From: JBPOFM01 sp041391925
Lineage (GTDB): Bacteria; Bacteroidota; Bacteroidia; Flavobacteriales; Flavobacteriaceae
Length of the DNA stretch: 64,000 nucleotides
Direction of reading: 5' to 3'
Assembly: GCA_041391925.1 (NCBI GenBank)
Contig: JAWKNA010000005.1
Location: forward strand, 343,533-407,532
A program made the translations under genes and the position numbers. This document shows, piece after piece, positions 1 to 9,048 of the stretch (position 1 is its first letter; the number at the start of each line of letters is the position of its first letter). The notes beneath the pieces were generated by a model that saw nothing but the letters and a program-made list of their open reading frames with translations, ran no database searches and was not told where the DNA came from.

Positions 1-2
1 TC

Positions 3-881
3 ATTTTTGTCATCTTTCTTTTGGATAATACCATTCATGGTTCCGATGAAATTGAACGCTTGTCCAATATTCCCATTTTAGGTCTTATTGGCAAATATAA
101 TTATAAGAATAACCTTGTGGTGTTCGAAAAACCAAAATCTGCTGTCGCAGAATCGTTTCGGTCTATACGTTCAAGTTTACAGTTCATATTCAAAAAACAA
201 GGAAAAGAAGACCAAGGAAAAACATTATTGATTACCTCTTCAGTCAGTGGTGAAGGAAAGACATTTTCTTCCATCAATATTGCCACCGTCTACGCATTAT
301 CTGGAAAAAAAACAATCTTATTGGGCTTGGATTTACGAAAACCTAAAATTTTTGATGATTTCCAGATTGCCAATGACAAAGGGATGGTCAATTATCTTAT
401 TGGTGAAAGTACTCTCGATGAAGTTAAAACCAATACTTTTATAGAAAATTTGCATGTGATTCCATCGGGTCCAGTGCCTCCCAATCCATCAGAACTCTTA
501 ATGTCTGACCAATTGAAAATTCTCATCGAACAATTGCGTGAAACTTATGATATGATTGTGTTGGACACTCCTCCTTTAGGATTGGTAACTGATGCTCTTG
601 AACTTACACAATTTGCTGATGCAACCATTTTCATGGTTCGTTTGGATTATACCAAAAAAGGAATGTTGTCGCTGATCAATGCTAAATATAGAGCTGGAGA
701 AGTCAAGAATATCAGTTTTGTACTCAACTTTTACAAACACAAAACCAACCACAATTACGGTTATGGCTATGGGTATGGTTATGGCTACGGCTATGGCTAC
801 GGCGTGTATGGAAATGCCTATCATGAAGGCAATGGCAAACGGTCGCTTTGGAAGCGGATAAAAAAGATTTTGAGGACATAA
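3..881 (+). CDS. Wzc-type exopolysaccharide tyrosine autokinase, C-terminal part
   Basis: This is the cytoplasmic BY-kinase domain of a polysaccharide co-polymerase, which controls chain length or export at the inner membrane. The frame is open to the left edge, so the N-terminal Wzz-like part lies outside the window; the first codons read IFVIFLLDNTI, the end of the second membrane helix. Counting from the Leu codon at 21, a Walker A motif SGEGKT lies at residues 76-81, a Walker A' motif LGLDLRKP at about 101-108 and a Walker B motif MIVLDTPP at about 178-185. The C-terminus is a tyrosine-rich tail with eight Tyr-Gly pairs, matching the autophosphorylated Tyr cluster of this family. It heads the polysaccharide locus. 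The family call is secure; the exact partner polysaccharide is inferred from the neighbours. Confidence 0.9.
   Translation: MFVIFLLDNTIHGSDEIERLSNIPILGLIGKYNYKNNLVVFEKPKSAVAESFRSIRSSLQFIFKKQGKEDQGKTLLITSSVSGEGKTFSSINIATVYALSGKKTILLGLDLRKPKIFDDFQIANDKGMVNYLIGESTLDEVKTNTFIENLHVIPSGPVPPNPSELLMSDQLKILIEQLRETYDMIVLDTPPLGLVTDALELTQFADATIFMVRLDYTKKGMLSLINAKYRAGEVKNISFVLNFYKHKTNHNYGYGYGYGYGYGYGYGVYGNAYHEGNGKRSLWKRIKKILRT
756..803 (+). repeat. Hexanucleotide (TAY GGN)8 repeat coding Tyr-Gly
   Basis: Eight tandem copies of a six-base unit encode an uninterrupted Tyr-Gly run in the kinase tail. Third positions vary (tac/tat, ggt/ggc/ggg), so the run is kept at the protein level rather than being a fresh DNA slippage product. 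Copy-number change would alter the number of phosphorylatable tyrosines. Confidence 0.85.
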
Positions 882-973
882 TTATGAAGGTTTGAATGTA
901 ATTAAATTCAAATTCTAAAATCTAATGATTAAAACCCAAACTATAAACCGTCAACCATTAACTACAACCACAA

Positions 974-1561
974 TTGATTACAAAACGACAGGCAAGCCTT
1001 AAGCGCTTATTTGATTTGGTTTTAAGCCTAATACTACTGCCAATCCTAATTGTTCCAATAACTGTTTTGATAGTGATGGCGACCTTTGATACACTGCAAT
1101 GGGGTTTGTTTTCCCAAAAGCGAATAGGCCAATTCGGAAAGCCCTTCCATATTTATAAAATCAGAACTTTAAAAAATGAACCTCACCATTTAGGGGCTTT
1201 AGAAAAAAGTGCTACTCAACTAGGGGCTTTTTTGAGAGAAACCAAGCTTGATGAATTGCCTCAATTGTTCAATGTTATATTTGGTCAAATGAGTTTTGTC
1301 GGCCCTAGACCAGATGTTGAAGGATTTGCCGATATTCTTAAAGATGATGATAGGATTATTTTAAGTGTAAAACCAGGAATTACTGGACCAGCGACTTTAA
1401 AATACAAAGATGAAGAACAGATTTTGGCTCAACAGGATGACCCTGAAAATTACAATAGAACGATTATTTGGCCAGATAAAGTTGAAATAAACAAAAAATA
1501 TGTGCAGAATTGGAGTTTTTCTTTAGATTTGAGGCACATTTTAAAATCTATAGTTAATTGA
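974..1561 (+). CDS. Small polyprenyl-phosphate sugar-1-phosphate transferase (PglC/WcaJ catalytic type)
   Basis: It transfers a sugar-1-phosphate from a nucleotide sugar to undecaprenyl phosphate, the first committed step of glycan assembly at the inner membrane. The 195 aa protein has one N-terminal hydrophobic hairpin (about residues 12-38), then the catalytic domain with KIRTL (62-66), the DELPQ motif with the Asp-Glu dyad at 93-94, and GQMSFVGPRP. The size equals the catalytic core only, as in PglC. The start is TTG at 974; an in-frame stop lies at 959-961 and no ATG is available. Its stop overlaps the leader of the dehydrogenase that follows. A second, long transferase of the same superfamily closes the locus at 32425. 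Confidence 0.9.
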   Translation: MITKRQASLKRLFDLVLSLILLPILIVPITVLIVMATFDTLQWGLFSQKRIGQFGKPFHIYKIRTLKNEPHHLGALEKSATQLGAFLRETKLDELPQLFNVIFGQMSFVGPRPDVEGFADILKDDDRIILSVKPGITGPATLKYKDEEQILAQQDDPENYNRTIIWPDKVEINKKYVQNWSFSLDLRHILKSIVN

Positions 1562-1563
1562 TA

Positions 1564-2856
1564 ATGAATACCAACAAAAAAATTACCGTTGTAGGATTGG
1601 GATACGTAGGCTTACCACTCGCGGTTGAGTTTGCAAAAAAGTTTTTGGTTGTAGGTTTTGACATCAACCAAAGAAGGATTGATGAATTGAGGCTTGGAAT
1701 TGACAAAACGCTCGAAGTAAATAATAAAGATCTAAAATCTGTTTTGGTAAGTGAACATGGTGCCAAAAAGGGACTGCTAATTTCTAATGATTCAAAAGAC
1801 ATTGAAGATTCAGAAATTTATATCATTACTGTTCCAACACCAACAGATGAGCTTAACAAGCCGGATTTTACTCCGCTAATCAAATCAAGTGAAACCGTAG
1901 GTAAAGTTCTTTCAAAAGGCGATATAGTTATTTATGAATCCACTGTTTATCCTGGTGCCACAGAAGATATTTGTGTCCCCATTCTGGAAGACAAATCAGG
2001 ATTAAAGTTCAATACCGATTTTTTTGCGGGTTATTCTCCAGAACGTATCAATCCTGGTGATAAAAAACATACTGTGACCAAGATTTTAAAGGTTACTTCA
2101 GGTTCTACTCCCAAAATTGCTGAAGAAGTTGACCAGCTTTATAAATCCATAATTATCGCCGGCACTCATAAGGCGCCTTCGATAAAAGTGGCTGAGGCTG
2201 CAAAAGTTATTGAAAATTCACAGCGAGATATCAATATTGCATTTGTGAACGAATTATCCAAAATATTTAGGTTGCTGGATATTGATACCAAAGCCGTTTT
2301 GGAAGCCGCTGGGACAAAGTGGAATTTTATCAATTTTTCACCAGGTTTAGTCGGTGGTCATTGCATTGGGGTGGATCCTTACTATTTAGCCCAAAAAGCG
2401 ATAGAAACAGGGTACAATCCCGAAATCATTCTAGCTGGACGAAAAATGAATGACAGTATGGGAAGTTATGTGGCTCAAGAAACAGTGAAAATGATGATAA
2501 AAAATGGTGCAAAGATTAAAGGAGCAAAAGCCTTAGTGCTTGGAATTACTTTTAAAGAAAATTGTCCAGATATTCGAAATTCCAGAGTGATTGATATCAT
2601 TGAGGAATTCAAGGCTTACCACGTGGATGTAGATGTTTTTGATCCATGGGCCTCTCCCGAAGAAGTCAAGCATGAATATGGATTAGATTTATTGGACAGT
2701 AAAGAAGCATTAAAAACAGATTATGATGCCATTGTATTAGCTGTCTCTCACAATGAGTTTTTGAAACTTAATCTTAAAAAACTTAAATCTGATATTGGAG
2801 TAGTGTTTGATGTCAAGTCCTTATTACCAAAGGAGTTGGTCGATGCGAGGTTGTAA
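1564..2856 (+). CDS. tviB: Nucleotide-sugar 6-dehydrogenase, TviB/WbpO type
   Basis: It oxidises C6 of a UDP-sugar, probably UDP-GlcNAc or UDP-GalNAc, to the uronic acid with NAD. The 430 aa protein has the Rossmann motif GLGYVGLPLAVEF at the N-terminus, the central UDPGDH domain, and the active-site motif GGHCIGVDPYYL with Cys267. The ATG at 1564 is preferred to the TTG at 1558 that overlaps the preceding stop. It is followed by an epimerase of the TviC/WbpP family; that pairing is known to give UDP-GalNAcA. The family assignment is firm; the exact substrate is inferred from the pair. Confidence 0.88.
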   Translation: MNTNKKITVVGLGYVGLPLAVEFAKKFLVVGFDINQRRIDELRLGIDKTLEVNNKDLKSVLVSEHGAKKGLLISNDSKDIEDSEIYIITVPTPTDELNKPDFTPLIKSSETVGKVLSKGDIVIYESTVYPGATEDICVPILEDKSGLKFNTDFFAGYSPERINPGDKKHTVTKILKVTSGSTPKIAEEVDQLYKSIIIAGTHKAPSIKVAEAAKVIENSQRDINIAFVNELSKIFRLLDIDTKAVLEAAGTKWNFINFSPGLVGGHCIGVDPYYLAQKAIETGYNPEIILAGRKMNDSMGSYVAQETVKMMIKNGAKIKGAKALVLGITFKENCPDIRNSRVIDIIEEFKAYHVDVDVFDPWASPEEVKHEYGLDLLDSKEALKTDYDAIVLAVSHNEFLKLNLKKLKSDIGVVFDVKSLLPKELVDARL

Positions 2857-2936
2857 ATAAATTTTTGACCTACATCCCTTGTCGAAGTAAATAGGCCTCT
2901 AAGTCTCATACCATAAAACTTAAAAGTTTAATACGA

Positions 2937-3920
2937 ATGTACCAAAAATCATATCATACCAAAGACCTTTCAAATCTTAACTTTTTAGTCACTGGAGGCG
3001 CAGGTTTTATCGGTTCCAATTTAGTGGAATATCTTTTAAAGTATAAGGCAAAAAAAGTTCGGGTTTTAGACAACTTTTCCAATGGGTATCGGGATAACCT
3101 TACCGAATTTATGAATAATCCCAGCTTTGAACTTATGGAAGGCGACATTCGAAATCTTGAGACCTGTAAACTAGCAATGGCTGGCATGGACTATGTATCC
3201 CACCAGGCTGCATTAGGGTCTGTGCCTCGTTCCATAAATGATCCATCGACCACAAATGATGTAAATATAACTGGTTTTCTGAATATGATGACTGCTTTAA
3301 AAGAAAGCAAAACGGTTAAGCGGATGGTATATGCGGCCTCAAGCTCCACGTATGGTGATAGTAAAACTTTGCCTAAAGTTGAAGACCAAATTGGAAAACC
3401 TTTATCGCCTTACGCAGTTACCAAATATGTGAATGAACTATATGCGGATGTTTTTGGAAAAACCTATGGAACTGATGTTGTCGGCTTGCGTTATTTTAAT
3501 GTTTTTGGACCAAAACAAAGCCCAAATGGGGCGTATGCTGCGGTGATTCCTTTGTTCATGCAGGCCTTAAAGGACAATGAATCCCCAACGATAAATGGCG
3601 ACGGTGAGCAAACCCGAGATTTTACATTTGTTGACAATGCGGTCCAAGCTAATATCAAAGGATTTTTTGCGGAAAAAACTGCTAGTAATGAAGTATTTAA
3701 TGTGGCCTGCGGTGAACGCATCAATTTGAATCAATTATGGGATAATTTGACAGAGGCAGCGAACAAAGATATAAAACCCATCTATGGCCCTGACCGACAA
3801 GGTGACGTTAGAAATTCACTTGCGGATATTTCTAAGGCTGAAAGACTTCTTGGATATAAACCTCAATTTACGGTTAAGGAAGGTTTGAAAATAACTTGGG
3901 ATTATTTTAATGTTACTTAA
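2937..3920 (+). CDS. tviC: UDP-sugar 4-epimerase, extended SDR, TviC/WbpP type
   Basis: It is expected to interconvert UDP-GlcNAc(A) and UDP-GalNAc(A) in the cytoplasm. The 327 aa protein shows the NAD-binding motif GGAGFIGSN (20-28), the ASSSTYG segment that carries the catalytic Ser/Thr, and the SDR catalytic pair in YAVTK (Tyr159, Lys163). Length and the RYFNVFGPKQSPNGAYAAVI segment match the WbpP/TviC branch. It lies about 80 bp after the dehydrogenase and probably shares its transcript. Confidence 0.88.
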   Translation: MYQKSYHTKDLSNLNFLVTGGAGFIGSNLVEYLLKYKAKKVRVLDNFSNGYRDNLTEFMNNPSFELMEGDIRNLETCKLAMAGMDYVSHQAALGSVPRSINDPSTTNDVNITGFLNMMTALKESKTVKRMVYAASSSTYGDSKTLPKVEDQIGKPLSPYAVTKYVNELYADVFGKTYGTDVVGLRYFNVFGPKQSPNGAYAAVIPLFMQALKDNESPTINGDGEQTRDFTFVDNAVQANIKGFFAEKTASNEVFNVACGERINLNQLWDNLTEAANKDIKPIYGPDRQGDVRNSLADISKAERLLGYKPQFTVKEGLKITWDYFNVT

Positions 3921-4022
3921 AGATTCTTGGAGTGCTATTCTCGGGTCTGATCTTCTTTGAATTTGGAAGCTGCAATAATCCAAATTTGCTCATGGTATGA
4001 AATCAAAGTAAAAAGTATGTAA

Positions 4023-4730
4023 ATGAAAAGAGCAATCAGAAAATTTGTTAGGCGCTTTGGTTTTGATATCATTAAATTTAAGAAAGATCAGATGGGAATT
4101 TATCCATTTTACGATATGGCAAAATTCATTACAAAAGACAAACCAATGTTGTTTGACGTAGGAGCAAATTTAGGACAAACCATAAAAGACTTTAAGGAAG
4201 TTTTCCATTTTGCAACCATCCATGCGTTTGAACCCAGCCCAGAAACTTTTGAAATTTTAAGTAATACAATTTCTAGTTCTAAAGATTTGTATTTATGGAA
4301 TCTAGGTGTAGGAGCCTCGAACGGTGAATTAATCTTGAATGAATACATTCATTCCAATACAAATTCTTTTTTGCAAGCAAAAAACATAAATCCGACAAGT
4401 CTTAAAAGAAAAACGTTGGTAAAAATGACAACAATTGATCAATTTTTAAAAGTTAATCAGATTGATAAAATAGACGTTCTCAAGATTGATACAGAAGGTT
4501 TTGAATTAGAAGTCTTTAAAGGGGCCATAAACTCTTTTTTAAATGGCAAAATAGGTTTGCTATTTTTTGAAGTTAGTTTTATTAACAGTCACCATGATAT
4601 GCCCAGTTTTACCGAACTTTGGGATTTTGTATCTAAAAATGGTTTTGAATTGGTTTCCATATATCCTTTAGTTCACAAGAAAAAAATGGGAGTGTATACG
4701 AACATTTTATTTAAACATAAGAGCTATTAA
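4023..4730 (+). CDS. FkbM-family methyltransferase
   Basis: This is a SAM-dependent methyltransferase of the FkbM family, which usually O-methylates sugars or polyketides. The 235 aa protein has the SAM-binding segment MLFDVGANLGQTIKDF (about residues 40-55), the acidic end of strand 2 in IHAFEPSPETF, and the family's DVLKIDTEGFELEVFKGA. It sits between the UDP-sugar genes and the ABC exporter, so a sugar hydroxyl of the exported glycan is the likely target. It is one of three members in the locus. The acceptor cannot be read from sequence. Confidence 0.85.
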   Translation: MKRAIRKFVRRFGFDIIKFKKDQMGIYPFYDMAKFITKDKPMLFDVGANLGQTIKDFKEVFHFATIHAFEPSPETFEILSNTISSSKDLYLWNLGVGASNGELILNEYIHSNTNSFLQAKNINPTSLKRKTLVKMTTIDQFLKVNQIDKIDVLKIDTEGFELEVFKGAINSFLNGKIGLLFFEVSFINSHHDMPSFTELWDFVSKNGFELVSIYPLVHKKKMGVYTNILFKHKSY

Positions 4731-4782
4731 ACAATAATTCTTATAAAACCATATTATTCGATGGGTCATTAACACAAACCCT

Positions 4783-4812
4783 TTTGTCTTACTTCTAAAA
4801 TAGCTATATTAG
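4783..4812 (+). promoter_or_regulatory. Bacteroidota-type promoter upstream of wzm
   Basis: TTTG at 4783-4786 is followed 18 bp later by TATATTAG at 4805-4812, close to the TTTG/TAnnTTTG consensus. It lies 21 bp before the wzm start and would drive the wzm-wzt pair. Sequence match only. Confidence 0.5.
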
Positions 4813-4833
4813 CCTGGTCTAAATAGATGAGAT

Positions 4834-5700
4834 TTGAATACACCAAATAATGAACAATGGTTATATACCATTTCTTCAAAAAATAAGCTAATCGATCTGA
4901 ATTTTAATGAAATTTGGCGGTATCGGGATCTTTTGATGCTCTTTGTAAAACGAGATATAGTCACTGTATATAAACAAACAATTTTAGGTCCTCTTTGGTA
5001 TATTATTCAGCCCTTACTTACATCGATAATTTTCACTTTGATATTCAATAGATTGGGAAGTATTCAAACAGGTGGAATACCACCATTTTTATTCAATCTT
5101 GCTGGAATTACCGCTTGGAATTATTTCAGGGAATGCCTTACAGGGACTAGCGATACTTTTAAAAAAAATGAAAATATTTTTGGAAAGGTATATTTTCCTC
5201 GGGTCATCATGCCTATGTCTATAACAATTTCAAATTTGTTGAAATTTTTAATTCAATTGGGAATATTTGCAGGTTTCTACATTTATTATTATGCTTCTGG
5301 TTATCAAATGAGTGTCAATTTAAATCTTCTTCTTTTTCCGATTTATTTATTTATGATGGCGTTGTTAGGCTTGGGATTAGGAATGATTATCTCTGCTTGG
5401 ACTACTAAATACAGAGATTTGTCTATTTTGGTAGCTTTTGCAGTTCAGTTATTAATGTATGTATCTGCTGTTCCATATCCCTTATTGGAAGCTCGAAAAA
5501 AATTTCCTGAATCGGTAGTAATTCTTGTAGAATATAATCCTTTGAGTCAAATTATTGAAGGCTTTAGGTATATGCTTCTAAATACGGGCACATTTGGATG
5601 GACAGGTTTTTTTTACACTTTGGCATTAAGTATTATAATTTTTATGATTGGCTTAATTATATTTAATAAGACTGAAAAATCCTTTATTGACACTGTATAA
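4834..5700 (+). CDS. wzm: Polysaccharide ABC exporter permease (Wzm, ABC-2 type)
   Basis: This is the membrane half of an ABC exporter that moves lipid-linked polysaccharide across the inner membrane. The 288 aa protein has a cytoplasmic N-terminal stretch with FVKRDIVTVYKQTILGPLW, then about six membrane helices, as in Wzm/KpsM proteins. The start is TTG at 4834, with an in-frame stop six bases upstream. The ATPase gene begins 2 bp after its stop, the usual wzm-wzt order. Confidence 0.92.
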   Translation: MNTPNNEQWLYTISSKNKLIDLNFNEIWRYRDLLMLFVKRDIVTVYKQTILGPLWYIIQPLLTSIIFTLIFNRLGSIQTGGIPPFLFNLAGITAWNYFRECLTGTSDTFKKNENIFGKVYFPRVIMPMSITISNLLKFLIQLGIFAGFYIYYYASGYQMSVNLNLLLFPIYLFMMALLGLGLGMIISAWTTKYRDLSILVAFAVQLLMYVSAVPYPLLEARKKFPESVVILVEYNPLSQIIEGFRYMLLNTGTFGWTGFFYTLALSIIIFMIGLIIFNKTEKSFIDTV

Positions 5701-5701
5701 A

Positions 5702-6979
5702 ATGACGGAAGTAATTTTAAAGGCAGAAAGCATTAGCAAACAATATAGACTTGGTGTCATAGGGACTGGTACGCTTAGCCACGATTTGAATCGCTGGTGG
5801 CATAAAGTCCGTGGTAAAGACGATCCGTTTTTGAAAGTTGGTGAATCAAATGATAGAAGTACAAAGTCTACTTCAGAGTATGTTTGGGCATTGAAGGACA
5901 TTAATTTTGAAGTGAAACGCGGAGAGGTTTTAGGTATTATCGGAAAAAATGGGGCTGGGAAGTCTACACTGCTTAAAATTTTATCCCGTGTCACTAACCC
6001 TTCAACGGGTGAGATAAAAACCAAAGGACGCATTGCTTCATTGTTGGAAGTTGGTACAGGATTTCACCCAGAATTAACAGGACGCGAAAACATCTATCTC
6101 AATGGTGCCATTTTAGGAATGACAAAATCTGAAATCAAAAGTAAAGAGCAAGAAATTGTTGATTTTTCAGGCTGTGAGCGTTATATAGATACCCCAGTGA
6201 AACGTTATTCTTCAGGAATGCGTGTGCGTTTGGCTTTTGCCGTTGCAGCGCATTTAGAACCTGACATTTTAGTGATTGACGAAGTGTTGGCGGTTGGAGA
6301 TGCAGAATTTCAAAAAAAGGCGATTGGAAAAATGCAGGATATCAGTAGGGGCGATGGTAGAACTGTGTTGTTTGTAAGCCATAATATGGCAGCCGTTAAA
6401 AGTTTGTGCACTCGAGCTATCGTTTTGGAACATGGCATGATTATTTTTGAAGGTGAGACCAAAAAAGCTGTGGATTTTTATTTGAATAATCAATCCAACG
6501 AATCAGGAGGAGGTTCCTGTGAGTTTACGGATGTTTTTTCCAAAAAAAAGGAACTCCAACTTTTGAAAGTTACGACTACTGATCTAAATAATAGGGTGAG
6601 ATCTACTTTTATGCAGTCCGAATCCATATTAATTAGAATCGACTTTAAGGTGAATGAATATGTAAAAGGAATGCGTGTTAACATAAATTTTTATAATATT
6701 TCAGGTACGCTGGCTTTTGTTACAAGCTCCCATGAATTGACGAGGGGCGGTTTGGATATTGGCATTCATTACCTCGAATTGCTAATTCCTTCTTTTCTTT
6801 TAAATAAAATACGATATAATTTGGTTTTGAATGCAGGTATTCCTGGGCAAAGAGTTATGATAGCTCCCTTGGAAGTTTTATTTGTAGATATTGAAGGAGA
6901 AAATGCAGGTGGATCGACTCATGTAGAGAGATGGCCAGGGTTGGTTTCTCCTAAACTTGACTGGAAACTTGATGCGTAG
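5702..6979 (+). CDS. wzt: Polysaccharide ABC exporter ATPase with C-terminal glycan-binding domain (Wzt)
   Basis: This is the ATPase half of the exporter. The 425 aa protein has the ABC domain in its first ~245 residues, with Walker A GKNGAGKST, signature SSGMRVRLAF, Walker B DILVIDEVLAVGD and the switch His in LFVSHNMA. The remaining ~175 residues form a Wzt C-terminal beta-sandwich domain, which in characterised homologues recognises a terminal modification of the glycan. Such a domain implies that the exported chain carries a capping group, and the FkbM genes on both sides are candidates to add it. The ATG at 5702 is chosen over the TTG at 5687, which lies inside wzm. Confidence 0.93.
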   Translation: MTEVILKAESISKQYRLGVIGTGTLSHDLNRWWHKVRGKDDPFLKVGESNDRSTKSTSEYVWALKDINFEVKRGEVLGIIGKNGAGKSTLLKILSRVTNPSTGEIKTKGRIASLLEVGTGFHPELTGRENIYLNGAILGMTKSEIKSKEQEIVDFSGCERYIDTPVKRYSSGMRVRLAFAVAAHLEPDILVIDEVLAVGDAEFQKKAIGKMQDISRGDGRTVLFVSHNMAAVKSLCTRAIVLEHGMIIFEGETKKAVDFYLNNQSNESGGGSCEFTDVFSKKKELQLLKVTTTDLNNRVRSTFMQSESILIRIDFKVNEYVKGMRVNINFYNISGTLAFVTSSHELTRGGLDIGIHYLELLIPSFLLNKIRYNLVLNAGIPGQRVMIAPLEVLFVDIEGENAGGSTHVERWPGLVSPKLDWKLDA

Positions 6980-7048
6980 ATGAAACATTAAATTTTACAT
7001 CTTTAATTATAAATAAGTTTACTTTGGCATGTTTTCAAACAAAACTTC

Positions 7049-7843
7049 ATGAAGAAATTATTAAAAAATATAGCAAATAAGATAAATCATACCTTTTTCA
7101 CTTCCCACTGGGATCGGGAATTAATTAGGGTGAAGAATAATTTGGATGGAGGTATTATTGTGCTTTACGAAAAACCATTTCATTACCACCATGGGCGCTC
7201 TTTTTATGATACCTATAAGGAGATTTTCGAATCTCGAATTTATGAATTTAAAACAAAGTCAGAAAAACCATTAATAATTGATTGTGGAGCAAATATGGGG
7301 TTAAGTGTTCTATATTTTTCAAAAAATTATAAGAATGCTGAAATTATTGCCTTTGAACCTGATCTGGCTGTTTTGGAATGTCTAAATAAAAATATCCATA
7401 ATCAAAATTTAGACAATGTCATTTTATATGATAAAGCGGTTTGGAAGGATAACGCCGATTTGAAATTTCTGTCCGATAAGGGGATGGGCGGAAGGTTAAG
7501 TACTGATTTCATTGCACAAGAACCACAAATTGTGCAAGCTTTACGGCTGAAGGATTTTTTAAATCGACCAGTTGATATGCTTAAACTGGATATTGAGGGA
7601 GCAGAATATATTGTAATGAAAGATTGTGAGAATCAGCTTCATAATGTGAAGCATATTTTCGTTGAGTATCATAGCAGTATTGATGAAGAACAACATTTAG
7701 AGGATATTTTGTCTATTTTGAAGCATAAAGGATTTAGATATCACTTAAAACAATCATTCTCTAGGACAAGACCTTTTGTAGATTCACGCGTTGTTTGTCA
7801 AAAATTTGACATGGCCATAAATATTTTTGCCTATAGAAATTAA
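7049..7843 (+). CDS. FkbM-family methyltransferase
   Basis: This is the second FkbM-type SAM methyltransferase, 264 aa. It has PLIIDCGANMGLSVLYFSK (about 75-93) as SAM motif I, AEIIAFEPDLAVLECL as motif II, and DMLKLDIEGAEYIVM near residue 180. It lies directly downstream of wzt, which suggests that it modifies the sugar recognised by the Wzt C-terminal domain; that link is inference. ATG start at 7049 with an A-rich leader. Confidence 0.87.
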   Translation: MKKLLKNIANKINHTFFTSHWDRELIRVKNNLDGGIIVLYEKPFHYHHGRSFYDTYKEIFESRIYEFKTKSEKPLIIDCGANMGLSVLYFSKNYKNAEIIAFEPDLAVLECLNKNIHNQNLDNVILYDKAVWKDNADLKFLSDKGMGGRLSTDFIAQEPQIVQALRLKDFLNRPVDMLKLDIEGAEYIVMKDCENQLHNVKHIFVEYHSSIDEEQHLEDILSILKHKGFRYHLKQSFSRTRPFVDSRVVCQKFDMAINIFAYRN

Positions 7844-7893
7844 AAAAATAGCTATCTTAAAATTCTCTAATAGAAATCGAACTATAAAAAGCA

Positions 7894-7907
7894 TTTTTAA
7901 AATTCGC
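7894..7907 (+). repeat. Shared intergenic 14-mer, copy 1
   Basis: The sequence TTTTTAAAATTCGC occurs here, 49 bp before the sulfotransferase-like gene, and again at 16775-16788, 35 bp before a glycosyltransferase gene. In both places CG and TACT follow within a few bases. It may be part of a promoter or a remnant of duplication. Confidence 0.4.
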
Positions 7908-7956
7908 ACGATACTATTTTAATGATTTTTATAAACCACATAATTAGAATCTTCGT

Positions 7957-9033
7957 ATGATTAAAAAATTTATTTTACATATAGGACCTGGTAAATGTGG
8001 ATCATCTTCTATTCAAAATTTTTTTAAATCAACTAAAAATCCATCAAAAGAAAAAATCGGTTATGTGTTATTAAAACCTAAAGATGTTAACCGTTTTAAT
8101 AAGAAGAATCTCGATAAGGATTCAATTGTTGTAATCAATGATATATTGCAAACGAATGGTAAAAACTGTGACATACTTATTTTAAGCCGAGAAAATCTTT
8201 ATCAATGCCCTTTTGCAATAGCAAATATTTTTAAGGAGTCCTCAAAAAAATTCAATGAAAATATTCTCATTGGTTATAGCAGGCGACAATCTGATTTTTT
8301 CGTATCTGCATATTCTCAATGGTTTTTTAGATCGGACGAAAGTATTTCCGAATCAAACACAATTTTGTTCAATCTAGGACTCCATACAGATTATTTTACA
8401 AGTATGGAAAAGCAATTGATTGCTGGGATAGGAGCAGATTTCAAAATTGCACGGCATTTTTTTGGAGATAATCTCATGGACTGGAATGAAGGCTATCAAA
8501 AAATTAAAGTTTTATTGGATGAGAAGATAAAATTAAGAATGGGCACGCTTCCAACATATGGATCAGATGTTAATCTAATACAAGATTTTTGCGATAAAGC
8601 TGGAATCAACCTAAAACAAAAAGCGATCGACCAAAGTAAGGTAAAGATTAACGCAAAATTTAACCCTTCTTTGGTAGAAGCGCTGAATGTTTCAAAAGAA
8701 ATTGGACTATCGGTTATTAATCCTCATGAGGAAAATGATACTTTGTTGAAAATATCAAATCAATTAAAGTCTCATCTTGAAATTGATACTATCTTATTAG
8801 AGAATATTCTTGAGTATATAGATTTTTATTTTCTGGAATCAAATCTTGAATTTTGTAAAAAATATAATCTTGATGCCTCCTATTTTAATGCCAAACCCAG
8901 TCTTGATAAGTCCAAAATAATTGAGTTGTTCAAGGAAAAGGAATCGAATCGAAAATCAAGTGCGTGGTTAATCAATTATTACAAAAACCTTTCTGCAGTG
9001 ATGTTGGAATTAAATTTGAATTCAATTAAATAA
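7957..9033 (+). CDS. Sulfotransferase-like protein
   Basis: It is a probable PAPS-dependent sulfotransferase acting on the glycan. The 358 aa protein starts with LHIGPGKCGSSSIQNFF (residues 7-23), a 5'-phosphosulfate-binding loop of the form H-x-G-x-x-K-x-G-S-S-S-I-Q. A later segment, GYSRRQSDFFVSAYSQWF (about 109-126), fits the 3'-phosphate-binding region. ILSRENLY resembles the conserved strand before it. The C-terminal third is helical and not recognised. It lies downstream of FkbM and 15 bp before a GT2 gene. Three other sulfotransferase-like genes occur in the locus. Confidence 0.7.
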   Translation: MIKKFILHIGPGKCGSSSIQNFFKSTKNPSKEKIGYVLLKPKDVNRFNKKNLDKDSIVVINDILQTNGKNCDILILSRENLYQCPFAIANIFKESSKKFNENILIGYSRRQSDFFVSAYSQWFFRSDESISESNTILFNLGLHTDYFTSMEKQLIAGIGADFKIARHFFGDNLMDWNEGYQKIKVLLDEKIKLRMGTLPTYGSDVNLIQDFCDKAGINLKQKAIDQSKVKINAKFNPSLVEALNVSKEIGLSVINPHEENDTLLKISNQLKSHLEIDTILLENILEYIDFYFLESNLEFCKKYNLDASYFNAKPSLDKSKIIELFKEKESNRKSSAWLINYYKNLSAVMLELNLNSIK

Positions 9034-9048
9034 TTTATTGATTATTAT

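Noticed and set aside
576..824. Minus-strand and alternate-frame reading frames across the Tyr-Gly repeat
   Set aside because: They are shadows of the kinase repeat; the low-complexity DNA keeps several frames open.
928..972. A/C-rich spacer before the small sugar transferase as a regulatory repeat
   Set aside because: It resembles the spacer at 51117 in composition but has no exact repeat pair; it looks like low-complexity spacer.
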